Shown in pieces: positions 50,562-60,102 of a stretch of 61,427 nucleotides of DNA. The notes under the pieces were generated by a model. That model saw nothing but the letters and a program-made list of their open reading frames with translations, did no database searches and had not been told where the DNA came from. Source of the stretch: Candidatus Moranbacteria bacterium UBA2206 (GTDB lineage Bacteria > Patescibacteriota > Minisyncoccia > Moranbacterales > UBA2206); the NCBI GenBank assembly GCA_002328565.1, contig DCUU01000065.1, positions 1-61,427 of the forward strand, written 5' to 3'. How positions within the stretch are numbered: position 1 is the stretch's first letter; the number at the start of each line of letters is the position of its first letter. Position numbers and translations under genes: made by a program.

Positions 50562-51824
50562 TTAAAAATTTATTTCTTCTTCTATTCTCAAAAGTCTATT
50601 ATATTTACAAATTCTTTCTCCTCGAGACAGTGATCCAGATTTCATATATTCAGCGCCTGTTCCCACTGCTAGATCAGAAATAAAATCATCAGTGGTTTCT
50701 CCACTGCGATGAGAAATAACTGTTTTCATCTTATTCTTCTTAGCCAATTTTATGCATTCAATAGTTTCACTTAGTGTTCCGATTTGATTGACCTTAATTA
50801 AGACGGCATTACAAGATTTTTCCAAAATCGCCATCTTAACTCTTTTCACATTTGTCACTAATAAATCATCTCCTATATTCATCGCTCGATTCCCAATTTT
50901 TTCATTCATCGTTCGCCAACCAGAAAAATCATTTTCATTTAGTCCATCTTCTACTGAAATTACATTATATTTTTCAATCCATTCGTTATAAATATTAATC
51001 AGCATTTCGCGCGTGAGCGTGGAGTTTTCCGGTTTGAAAATATATCTTTCTTCTTTTTCATCATAAAAAGAATTAGCCGCCGCGTCTATTCCAATACTCG
51101 CCTCCTTACCCTCCTTATATCCTGCTTTAGCAATTGCTGTGTTGATAAGTTCCAACGCCTGCGCATTACTTTCTAGTTTCGGCGCGAAACCACCCTCATC
51201 TCCCACGGCCGTGCTATAACCTTCACTACCTAAAATTTCCATCAGCGCATGAAAAATTTCACTGCCAGCTCGCAGTTGTTCCTTAAAAGTTTTTATTCCA
51301 TTTGGCACTAATTTATATTCCTGAATTGAAAGTCCGCTGTCGCTGTGTTTTCCGCCGTTTATAATATTAAACATTGGCATTGGCAATTTATATTTTTTTG
51401 TGGAGAATTTATATGTCTTGGCAATATAAGCATAAAGCGGTAGCTTATTTTCCAACGCCGACGCCCGACAAACAGCCAGGGAAACTCCCAAAATTGCATT
51501 AGCCCCTAGGCTAGATTTATTTTCTGTCCCGTCAAGCGCCAACATTTTTTCATCAATTTCCTTTTGGCTTTCCACTTCCATTCCAACTACTATTTTAGAA
51601 ATTTTTTCGTTAACATTCGAAACTGCACTTAGCACACCTTGCCCATGATATCTTTTTGGATCCTTATCGCGAAGTTCCAACGCCTCATATGCACCAGTTG
51701 ACGCCCCACTTGGCACCGCCGCACTCGCTTTTGCTCCTGATTCCAACTCAATCTCTACTTCTACCGTTGGATTCCCCCTTGAATCCAAAATCTCCCGCGC
51801 AAATATTTTTTTGATTTTACTCAT
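50562..51824 (-). CDS. eno: Enolase
   Basis: A 420-aa enolase: IFAREILDSRGNPTVEVEI start, AVPSGASTGAYEALELRD loop, VGDEGGFAPKL and catalytic Lys in LIKVNQIGTLSETIE, then VISHRSGETTDDFISDLAVG. Converts 2-PG to PEP. Part of the pgk - methyltransferase-like - eno - gpmI set. No Shine-Dalgarno is present. Confidence 0.98.
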   Translation of the reverse strand: MSKIKKIFAREILDSRGNPTVEVEIELESGAKASAAVPSGASTGAYEALELRDKDPKRYHGQGVLSAVSNVNEKISKIVVGMEVESQKEIDEKMLALDGTENKSSLGANAILGVSLAVCRASALENKLPLYAYIAKTYKFSTKKYKLPMPMFNIINGGKHSDSGLSIQEYKLVPNGIKTFKEQLRAGSEIFHALMEILGSEGYSTAVGDEGGFAPKLESNAQALELINTAIAKAGYKEGKEASIGIDAAANSFYDEKEERYIFKPENSTLTREMLINIYNEWIEKYNVISVEDGLNENDFSGWRTMNEKIGNRAMNIGDDLLVTNVKRVKMAILEKSCNAVLIKVNQIGTLSETIECIKLAKKNKMKTVISHRSGETTDDFISDLAVGTGAEYMKSGSLSRGERICKYNRLLRIEEEINF

Positions 51825-51846
51825 ATTTTTATATATTATATATTTT

Positions 51847-52314
51847 TTAATTTTTTGCTATTAAATATTCAAAATAATCTTGCCCCCATGCAATAATCTT
51901 TCCATTTTTTTTCAATATTTTATTGGCTTTATTTTTAAATTTTATGTAATCATTTAAAAATTGCTTAGAAATATCCGGCCAAATATCACCAATCACGCAA
52001 TCGAATTTTTTATTTTCGGATATTTTATAAAAATCTTCTACAATAATTTTTCCGTAAAGAATATCAGTTCTTTTTATTTCATCTAATACTTCCCTATATT
52101 TTTCAATAGTAATAATACTTTTAACTTTTTTATTTTTAAATAAATATTTTTGTAAAATTCCAAAACCATATCCAGCGACCAAAACATCTCCGAACGACTT
52201 TTTTGCCAATTCTTTTTGAAGATTTTGTTCTTGAGGAGTATCCCACATCCAAAGATATTCATCTAACCACATGAATTTATGTTTTTTATGCTCTAAAATT
52301 TTTATTTTTACCAT
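51847..52314 (-). CDS. Spermidine synthase/methyltransferase-fold protein (155 aa)
   Basis: A small Rossmann-like protein: GDVLVAGYGFGILQKYL resembles the glycine-rich SAM/dcSAM loop, SIITIEKYREVLDE the acidic ribose-binding strand, and FDCVIGDIWPD the motif IV strand. It is shorter than spermidine synthases and misses their N-terminal beta domain. Substrate unknown. It is sandwiched between pgk and eno with short spacers, an odd neighbour for glycolysis. Confidence 0.7.
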   Translation of the reverse strand: MVKIKILEHKKHKFMWLDEYLWMWDTPQEQNLQKELAKKSFGDVLVAGYGFGILQKYLFKNKKVKSIITIEKYREVLDEIKRTDILYGKIIVEDFYKISENKKFDCVIGDIWPDISKQFLNDYIKFKNKANKILKKNGKIIAWGQDYFEYLIAKN

Positions 52315-52370
52315 ATTGCTTTATATTTAATAATCTTTATTCAGTGTAATCATGTGAACTCACGTGTTAA

Positions 52371-53411
52371 TCAGTGGTTCAGACATTCTATCCCCGGCAT
52401 TTCGCCTCCTCCTAAATAATCCAGCATTGCTCCACCACCAGTGGACACAAAACCAATTAAATCCTGCGCATTATTTTTTTCCAAAATTTCCAGTGTCTCT
52501 CCTCCACCAACCACAGTGTACGCGCCTGACGCTAAGACTGAGCGCAAAATTTCATTAGAACTCATCGCATATTTTTCATCTTCAAATTTTCCCGTTGGTC
52601 CATTCCAAGCAATCGTCTTGGCATTGGAAATTATTTCTTGAAATTTTTTCAAAGTTTTTGGGCCAATATCCAATCGGTCATCCACAAAATCAAACGGCAA
52701 AATTACTTTTTCACTAAATTCTTTTTTTTGATCCAGTGCTTCGTTGGCAATTTTTCCGCCTACTAAAATATTATCATACTTCTCTTCAAAAAACTTAATC
52801 ACAGGTAGTTTCGTTTCAATTTTGGCTCCGCCGATAATCGCCACAGCCGGATGTGAAAAATCATTTTTTATCTTTTCCATCTCCTCAATTTCTTTTTGTA
52901 GTCGCAGTCCTGCAAAACTTGGAATTAACTTTGCCACTCCAGACACGCTAGCATGGTCTCGGTGAGATGCAGAGAATGCGTCGTTTATAAAAATATCAAA
53001 ACCTTTTGCAAGTTTTTCGGAAAATTCGGCATCATTGTTTTCATCTCCTGCATAAAAGCGAACATTTTCCAAAAGAATGATTTCTCCCTGGGATAAATTT
53101 TCCAAATTATTTTCTCTCTCCCCACTTATGCAATCAGAAATAAATCTGACTTTTAATCCTAAAATACTTTCAACATCATCTACAATTTGTTGCAAAGAAA
53201 ATTCTGAATTATTTTTTCCTTCGGGTCTACCCAAATGAGAAATCAAAGCCACCTTGCAATTTTTTTCTAATAAAAATCTTACCGTTTCTTTACAAGCTTC
53301 GATTTTAAATTTTTCCTTCACCTTTCCATTTTCCAACGCCACATTAAAATCAACTCTGAGTAAAACTTTTTTATTTTCTAATTGCGCATCTTGTATTTTT
53401 TTTATATTCAT
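52371..53411 (-). CDS. pgk: Phosphoglycerate kinase (short form)
   Basis: A 346-aa Pgk, about 45 residues shorter than usual. LLRVDFNVALENGKV, SHLGRPEG, and NDAFSASHRDHASVSGV mark the substrate domain; WNGPTGKFED and VSTGGGAMLDYLGGGEMPG the nucleotide domain. The normally strict GGGDS is GGGETLE here. Short Pgk is common in CPR genomes. Catalyses 1,3-BPG plus ADP to 3-PG plus ATP. Confidence 0.97.
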   Translation of the reverse strand: MNIKKIQDAQLENKKVLLRVDFNVALENGKVKEKFKIEACKETVRFLLEKNCKVALISHLGRPEGKNNSEFSLQQIVDDVESILGLKVRFISDCISGERENNLENLSQGEIILLENVRFYAGDENNDAEFSEKLAKGFDIFINDAFSASHRDHASVSGVAKLIPSFAGLRLQKEIEEMEKIKNDFSHPAVAIIGGAKIETKLPVIKFFEEKYDNILVGGKIANEALDQKKEFSEKVILPFDFVDDRLDIGPKTLKKFQEIISNAKTIAWNGPTGKFEDEKYAMSSNEILRSVLASGAYTVVGGGETLEILEKNNAQDLIGFVSTGGGAMLDYLGGGEMPGIECLNH

Positions 53412-53469
53412 AATTGTTCAATTTTATTATTTTATTTGTATATTTGTAATAGATTCGTAATTCGTAAGG

Positions 53470-54579
<1,110 letters not shown>

Positions 54580-54681
54580 ATCATATAGCATTAAACATAT
54601 AGCATGAAACAATAAATTTCATTTATATATTTTATGTTTTTTTTATTTATGTTGCATGTTGCATGTTTCATGTTACATGAC

Positions 54682-55713
54682 TTACCGCCACTCATGATTA
54701 GCAAAAGTCCAATCGACTAATTTTTTCATATCCTCCCAGCGATTTTCATCATTTAAAATTACAGAAATTATCTTGTGCTTTCCCGTCGGATCAGCCGCCA
54801 CCGTGAGCAGTGATTTTCCTGCCAGCGGTGTAAAGCCGGTTTTTCCTCCCAAGCAATTTGGCATTTCACGAAGAAGCATATCCGTGTTTTTGAGTTGATG
54901 CATATACTTTCCGTCAACTGAATAAACCTGCTCCTCTTCCACTCTCATTATATCCCAAATTATATCATATTGTAAGGAATGAGATGCAATGCGCGCAATG
55001 TCATAAGCTGATGAATAACAATCCATTTCCTTGCCATCAATTTCTAGACCTGAAGGAGTGCAAAAATTAGTATCCTTAAGTCCCAATTCTTTCGTTTTTG
55101 CATTCATTAGTTTCACAAAATTTTCTGGCGCATCAGAAACATGAATTGCTAAAGCCGTTGCCGCATCATTGGCGCTGTTTAGAAGCATAGCTTTCAAAAG
55201 ATTCCGCACGGATATTTTTTCTCCTGCAAACATTTGGTTGGCATTGCAAAAAACACTCGTTGGACAACCCACTACCGTACCGTCAACATTCAAAGCTGTT
55301 TTTGTAATCGTTGCCGTTTCATCCAAATTCTTCACATTTTCCACAACCAAAATCGCCGTCATAATTTTAGTGAGCGATGCAATCTGAGTTTGTTTTCTGC
55401 CTTCTGCATAATGCAAAATCGTCCCACTATCCGCATCAATTGCTACTGACGCCCCCGACCAAATTTTCACGTCAGCATAATCAATTCTTCTTTTAGGCAT
55501 AAGGTCAGATGATTCTCTTTCCTTTAATGGAAAAAGATCTCGAGAAACAATATTTTTATTTACATCAACCTTGCAATCACTACTTTCCTCTTTTTTAATT
55601 TCCTCACCCAAAACTTGATTTTGTGCAAAAACATTTTTAATTGACACTAAATCACCATACATAAATATGGGCACAAAAGGGACTATTAAAATTGTAAAAA
55701 TAATATTAAGCAT
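54682..55713 (-). CDS. D-alanyl-D-alanine carboxypeptidase (DacA/PBP5-like)
   Basis: Start at ATG 55713 (a GTG at 55719 is also possible). An N-terminal hydrophobic signal (MLNIIFTILIVPFVPIFM) exports it. Serine peptidase S11 motifs: SLTKIMTAILV (SxxK), NSANDAATAL (SxN) and GGKTGFTPLAG (KTG). About 343 aa. It trims pentapeptides of peptidoglycan. A family A MITE begins eight bases upstream of the ATG, so the promoter must lie in or beyond that element. Confidence 0.95.
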   Translation of the reverse strand: MLNIIFTILIVPFVPIFMYGDLVSIKNVFAQNQVLGEEIKKEESSDCKVDVNKNIVSRDLFPLKERESSDLMPKRRIDYADVKIWSGASVAIDADSGTILHYAEGRKQTQIASLTKIMTAILVVENVKNLDETATITKTALNVDGTVVGCPTSVFCNANQMFAGEKISVRNLLKAMLLNSANDAATALAIHVSDAPENFVKLMNAKTKELGLKDTNFCTPSGLEIDGKEMDCYSSAYDIARIASHSLQYDIIWDIMRVEEEQVYSVDGKYMHQLKNTDMLLREMPNCLGGKTGFTPLAGKSLLTVAADPTGKHKIISVILNDENRWEDMKKLVDWTFANHEWR

Positions 55714-55720
55714 AAACACA

Positions 55721-55868
55721 GGGCTTACGCATTTGATTGCGGAAAAGATATTAACGCAGTCGCCGGAAAAATATTCTGTATGAATAATTTTTGATTACTG
55801 GCGAATTGCTACATTTCATAATCGCTTTCGCGACGAGCATATCTTGACGCAAGCAAATGTGGAAGTCC
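55721..55868. mobile_element. MITE-like element, family A, copy 2
   Basis: 148 bp from gggcttacgcatttgattgc to caaatgtggaagtcct, inverted ends and an interior about 80% like copy 1 (4413-4564). It occupies nearly all the scpB-dacA spacer. Confidence 0.8.
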
Positions 55869-55883
55869 TAATAAAAAAATATT

Positions 55884-56426
55884 CTAACTTTCAACCACAT
55901 TTTCTATCCGAGGATCTTTCGATAGTGTTTCAAAATCTGGCAATTTTTCAATACTATCCAATCCGAGTTTTTTCAAAAAATCAAAAGATATTTTATACAG
56001 ATATGATCGGTTGTCCGATGGGTTGTCTACTTTTTCCAAAAGCCCACGCATCATTAGATTTCGCAGTGTAAACGTACAGTTAACTCCGCGAATCGCTTCA
56101 ATATTAATACGCGTTATCGGTCCGCGATACGCTATGATTGAAAGAACTTCTAGCGCCGCCTTACTCAAATTTTCTTGAATTTCACTTTTTACTAATTCAG
56201 AAATAATCTCAGAATTTTCCGGTGCCGTCGCCATTTGAATTTGATCTTCTTTTTTGATGATAATTATCCCACGATTAGCGCCGTATTCACCCTGCAAAAT
56301 CATAATTGCATTTTCCACTTCTGGAATTTCCACGCCGGTTATTTTGGCAATCCGCGAAATTTTCACCGGCTCACCACTCACAAACAAAATACTCTCAATG
56401 ATTGATTTTATTTTTTCAATTTCCAT
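55884..56426 (-). CDS. scpB: Segregation and condensation protein B
   Basis: A 180-aa kleisin-partner winged-helix protein: IKSIIESILFVSGEPVKISRIAKITG and AALEVLSIIAYRGPITRINIEAIRGVN are family hallmarks. With ScpA it binds SMC to form the bacterial condensin. A short MazG-like gene intervenes between scpA and scpB, with 2-base and 9-base gaps. Confidence 0.95.
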   Translation of the reverse strand: MEIEKIKSIIESILFVSGEPVKISRIAKITGVEIPEVENAIMILQGEYGANRGIIIIKKEDQIQMATAPENSEIISELVKSEIQENLSKAALEVLSIIAYRGPITRINIEAIRGVNCTFTLRNLMMRGLLEKVDNPSDNRSYLYKISFDFLKKLGLDSIEKLPDFETLSKDPRIENVVES

Positions 56427-56428
56427 TT

Positions 56429-56713
56429 TTATAAATTAATATATTTTTTAAAATTTTCCAATTCCTTATTATAAGCTACTTCCAAGTCAATATCAAGCAT
56501 ATTAGCAAGAGTAAGCAAATCAAAAAGAATACCGCACATTTCAGCTTGAATTTTTTCTTTTGAAGTTTCTCCTTTTTTCTTTTTTAAATACATAGCTAAA
56601 ATATCGCTTAATTCTCCCGCTTCTTCAAATAAATGCAATAACCTAGTCTGTTCATCCCATCGATTAGGAAATTTATCCTCTATTTCTTTTGTTAAATCTT
56701 GATACTTTTTCAT
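56429..56713 (-). CDS. MazG-like nucleotide pyrophosphohydrolase
   Basis: A 94-aa all-alpha protein with HLFEEAGELSDILAMYL and EMCGILFDLLTLANML, a MazG-like EExxE...ExxxxxxD arrangement that binds Mg2+ and NTP. One residue of the second motif departs from the typical ExxD spacing, so substrate and even activity are uncertain. It is inserted between scpA and scpB and very likely cotranscribed. Confidence 0.8.
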   Translation of the reverse strand: MKKYQDLTKEIEDKFPNRWDEQTRLLHLFEEAGELSDILAMYLKKKKGETSKEKIQAEMCGILFDLLTLANMLDIDLEVAYNKELENFKKYINL

Positions 56714-56722
56714 ATAAAAAAA

Positions 56723-57430
56723 TTAATTATTTTTTAGGCTTAATTTTATATCTTCGAATAAATCAGTTTGTTCCACCTCGATCAGCCTTTGCTTTATCAT
56801 TTCCAGCATTGCCAGAAACGACACGATAACCTCCACCTTATCCGTTGATTTTTCCACCAAACTAGAAAAGGATGATTGAATTTTATTCCTCAGGAAATTT
56901 TCCAATTCATTTATTTTCTCTTCCAGTGTCACCACTTCATTCACAATCTCTTCAGACAATTTTTCTATAATCGGAATTTCACTTAAAATTGCCAGAAAAT
57001 GTTTTTTGAAGTCATAAACATTGAAATCTTCTGGCGGATAGAAAATTGATTTTACGGCGGAGAAACCTTCCCGAGAATAGCAAATTTTCCTACTTTCGGC
57101 AATCTTCCCAATCTTAATTGAAATCTCTTTGAATTTTCGATATTCTTCCAATTGCTTTGTGAGGTCTTTGATTTCCGCTTCCTCCTCTTCGCTGAATTTT
57201 AGCATTGGCAAAAGCGCCCGCGACTTAATGAGAATGAGACGCGAAGCCACCGACAAAAAATCTGCCAGATGTTCTAGGTTGATGGATTGATTATCTTTAA
57301 TATGATCCAAATATTCACTGGCCACTCGAGATAAACTTAATTCTGTGATTTCCAATTTATCTTTTTGAATAAGTTCCAAAAGTAAATCCATCGGGCCTTC
57401 AAATTTGTCTGTTTTTACATTATATGTCAT
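56723..57430 (-). CDS. scpA: Segregation and condensation protein A (kleisin)
   Basis: A 235-aa kleisin: FEGPMDLLLELIQKDKLEI at the N-terminus is the ScpA signature; HLADFLSVASRLILIKSRALLPM follows, and the C-terminal winged helix (VIVSFLAMLEMIKQRLIEVEQ) contacts the SMC head. First gene of scpA - mazG-like - scpB. The upstream spacer carries acgaataaatac-type words and no Shine-Dalgarno. Confidence 0.95.
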   Translation of the reverse strand: MTYNVKTDKFEGPMDLLLELIQKDKLEITELSLSRVASEYLDHIKDNQSINLEHLADFLSVASRLILIKSRALLPMLKFSEEEEAEIKDLTKQLEEYRKFKEISIKIGKIAESRKICYSREGFSAVKSIFYPPEDFNVYDFKKHFLAILSEIPIIEKLSEEIVNEVVTLEEKINELENFLRNKIQSSFSSLVEKSTDKVEVIVSFLAMLEMIKQRLIEVEQTDLFEDIKLSLKNN

Positions 57431-57513
57431 GTTTTATAAGTTATCTCATTTACGAAAGTACGAATAAATACAAGAAAGGATTAGTAATTTCGTTAAATTC
57501 GTATTTTCGTAAA

Positions 57514-58011
57514 TTATTTCTTTTTATTAAAACTTCCCTTGATTATTGTTTCTTTTTTCATATATTCACTAACACTAATCAAAAATGACTGGGTATACTC
57601 TCCTGAGCCGACATATATTTTCTTGTTTTTGAGCAGTAAACTATCCACAAAAATTTCCATCTTAAGTAAATCGCAAAACGGCGGTGTCGCTCCAACTTTT
57701 CCCAAGAGATTCTTCTTCATCCAAACTTCTTTGGCAAAATCAATTTTTTTGGAATTTTTCAATCCCTGCTTTTTTCTTTGAGCATTCACCGCTTTCAAAA
57801 GTTTTTGCTTGTCCAGATTTTTGTTGCTGGGAATTAGTGCCAAAAAATAGTCCTTATCCGCTCTCATTACCAAAGCTTTCACCACTGTTTTTGGATCAAC
57901 TTTTTCCGTCTGCGCCGTATCCCAAGCCGTAAAAGTAGTCTTATGCTCGATTATATTAAATTTATACTTCTTATCCTCTAAATATTTCAATATTTTCTTG
58001 GAAATAGCCAT
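57514..58011 (-). CDS. YbaK/ProX-type aminoacyl-tRNA deacylase
   Basis: A 165-aa YbaK/EbsC-fold protein: YLEDKKYKFNIIEHKTTFTAWDTAQ, TVVKALVMRADKDYFLALIPS with the conserved Lys, FAKEVWMKKNLLGKVGATPPF and IYVGSGEYTQSFLIS. The family removes mischarged amino acids from tRNA (Cys-tRNAPro, Ala-tRNAPro). Specificity unknown here. Confidence 0.9.
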   Translation of the reverse strand: MAISKKILKYLEDKKYKFNIIEHKTTFTAWDTAQTEKVDPKTVVKALVMRADKDYFLALIPSNKNLDKQKLLKAVNAQRKKQGLKNSKKIDFAKEVWMKKNLLGKVGATPPFCDLLKMEIFVDSLLLKNKKIYVGSGEYTQSFLISVSEYMKKETIIKGSFNKKK

Positions 58012-58082
58012 AATTTTGAATTATTTTTTACTCTACTATCATATCATAACTAGCTATTTTTTCCAAGATAAAGCACACAGAC

Positions 58083-58116
58083 AGACACGCCGTGTCCAAT
58101 TGGACACGGCGTGTCT
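58083..58116. repeat. Perfect 34-bp palindrome
   Basis: agacacgccgtgtcc-aatt and its complement form 17-bp arms with no spacer. Each arm is itself near-palindromic (gacac-gcc-gtgtc). It lies in the 168-base spacer between the YbaK gene and the surface protein stop. Poor T-runs argue against a simple terminator. Confidence 0.8.
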
Positions 58117-58179
58117 AAAAATTTTGATAAATTTTTTTGTTATGTCTTTGCTCTAGGGTTATTTCTATTAATTAGATAT

Positions 58180-59982
58180 TCATTTTCCATATTGTTGTTT
58201 AAAGGTATCAGCACTTTTTATCTCGCTTGTGGCCCTGATTCCTCCACCTGACTCATCCCAATTTTCCTTATTTGATTCCCAACTAGCTCCCATATTTTTA
58301 ATATATGATTTGTAATCATTTTCGTTGTAAAATGCCATTTTTACACTCCCAAGATTTCCACTTTCATATTCAACTAAATCATAATAAATATAAATGATAC
58401 GACCATTATTATCAGTAGTTTTAACATCCGGTACTCCTAAATGTTTTTCTACCGATGAAATGTTTTTAAGTATTCCTTTATCGTCCATTTCATTGTAATC
58501 AGCAATGGGCATAGCGTCTTTGCTGGATTGAGAGTCCTCATCTTTTGCACCTGATTTTCTATCTAGAAAACCTCCTGGGGCAATCCCTCCCATGTATTCT
58601 TCTCCAGGTTGTATTATCTCATCCCCAATAACAATTTTGGTTAAGAGAAGATCTTTTTTCCCAATTTTAAATTCGTAATATCCCATTGATTCGTCTTCAC
58701 CATATAATTTAATTCTATCTCCTTCTTGTTTCCATTTTTTAAACGAAGTTCCATTAACACTGCCATCTTGATTTAATGTAAAATCAAAATCTATAGTGCG
58801 TTTTTCATTATCGCCTCCTGACATACTACTCAATGTTCCTTTCCATCCCGAACCTGCAACACTATTTTCCGTATTGTTGTCAGATTTTTCAGCCACCTCC
58901 TTTTTTTCTTTTGCTTGCTTAACCTCATTTTCTTTTTCTATGACTTTTTTTTCAATAGCCAATTTGGCGTTATTAATCACTTCTTTGGCAGATTCATTGC
59001 TTTTTATAGCCTTGTTTTCTTCTCGCCATTTTGAAAGTTCTTCTTCAGTTAGTCCTGCAATTTCAGCCTTTGCTTCGCCTTTTTCATCTGTTTTGATGCT
59101 TATTCCTAAAACTTTTTCATCTTGAATAACGGATTTAACCTGATCGGCACCAAAACTGACAGCTGATAGTTTGTCAATTCCTTTGCTCAAATTTCCGGGG
59201 ATATTGGCCAATGTCAAAATAGCAGCCGCTGGTTCAGTGACTGTTCGAACACCGCTAACCATTTCAGAAACTTTATTTTTATCACCGAGGGCAATTCGGG
59301 CTTCATCATCAGTCACTTCCAAAACTAAATCCGCTCCAACCACCACGGTGGCGGTAGTTGCCAAAGCACCGGAAGCTACTATGGCCGAAGTTCCTCCAGA
59401 TAAAACCACACCACCGACAAAACCAACTACCTTACAGCCATTTTTAATTCTCATTGAATTTTGTTCGCATTTTTCAAAAACATCCCCCTCCTCACCATAA
59501 GCCTCTCTGGATGTTTCATCTTGAGCTTGGTTTAATATTAGTTGAGCGTGTTTTGCATCGGTTCCCAGATGTTTGGCCAAAGTCATAATCTTTTTCCCCA
59601 TAGGGGCGCTATCGATAATTTTATTAATTTCTTCTTTTTCATAAGCCAAAACCGAAGGAATAATTTCCATTCCAACTTCTTCATTCGCAATTTCATTGGC
59701 CGTTTTTTCCAGTTCGCTTGATTTTTGTTCCAAATTCTTCCAATTTTTTGTAACTTCTTCCATTTCTGCTTTCCAACTATCATAATCGCCAAAACTCTCG
59801 GCTTTTTCTAAAACATTTTCTGTTTGCTGACGCAAAGAAAGATATTCTACTGAAACTGCATATGATTGCGCCAAAACAACTTGCTCCTGTGTTTGGTCTG
59901 GTGTTTTTTTGTTAAAAAAATAAAAAGCTCCGACGAGAAGAACAAGTGCAACTCCAACCACGGCCATTATTGTTTTTTTCAT
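58180..59982 (-). CDS. Large secreted or anchored protein, unknown (600 aa)
   Basis: An N-terminal anchor (TIMAVVGVALVLLVGAFYFF) is followed by a helical region (45-165) and a Gly/Ala/Val-rich hydrophobic stretch at 185-222 flanked by C172 and C183. A coiled coil lies about 320-365. The C-terminal part (about 375-600) is beta-rich (GWKGTLSSMSG, FDFTLNQDGSVNGTSF, YYEFKIGKKDLLL) and Ser/Gly-rich. The hydrophobic middle could insert into a membrane. No known family or enzyme motif. A cell-surface role is inferred from the anchor and composition. Confidence 0.75.
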   Translation of the reverse strand: MKKTIMAVVGVALVLLVGAFYFFNKKTPDQTQEQVVLAQSYAVSVEYLSLRQQTENVLEKAESFGDYDSWKAEMEEVTKNWKNLEQKSSELEKTANEIANEEVGMEIIPSVLAYEKEEINKIIDSAPMGKKIMTLAKHLGTDAKHAQLILNQAQDETSREAYGEEGDVFEKCEQNSMRIKNGCKVVGFVGGVVLSGGTSAIVASGALATTATVVVGADLVLEVTDDEARIALGDKNKVSEMVSGVRTVTEPAAAILTLANIPGNLSKGIDKLSAVSFGADQVKSVIQDEKVLGISIKTDEKGEAKAEIAGLTEEELSKWREENKAIKSNESAKEVINNAKLAIEKKVIEKENEVKQAKEKKEVAEKSDNNTENSVAGSGWKGTLSSMSGGDNEKRTIDFDFTLNQDGSVNGTSFKKWKQEGDRIKLYGEDESMGYYEFKIGKKDLLLTKIVIGDEIIQPGEEYMGGIAPGGFLDRKSGAKDEDSQSSKDAMPIADYNEMDDKGILKNISSVEKHLGVPDVKTTDNNGRIIYIYYDLVEYESGNLGSVKMAFYNENDYKSYIKNMGASWESNKENWDESGGGIRATSEIKSADTFKQQYGK

Positions 59983-60102
59983 AATAATTTAAATCAATTA
60001 ATTAATATAATAGTTTTTAGTTTTCTCTTTAATGTAAGTAATTAATTACGTATTTCTGTTTTTTCAATTTTATTTCTTCCAATCCTTCACCAGGACCCTA
60101 TC

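Noticed and set aside
58083..58116. 34-bp palindrome as a simple intrinsic terminator
   Set aside because: No proper T-run follows on the minus strand, and the plus strand has no gene ending there.
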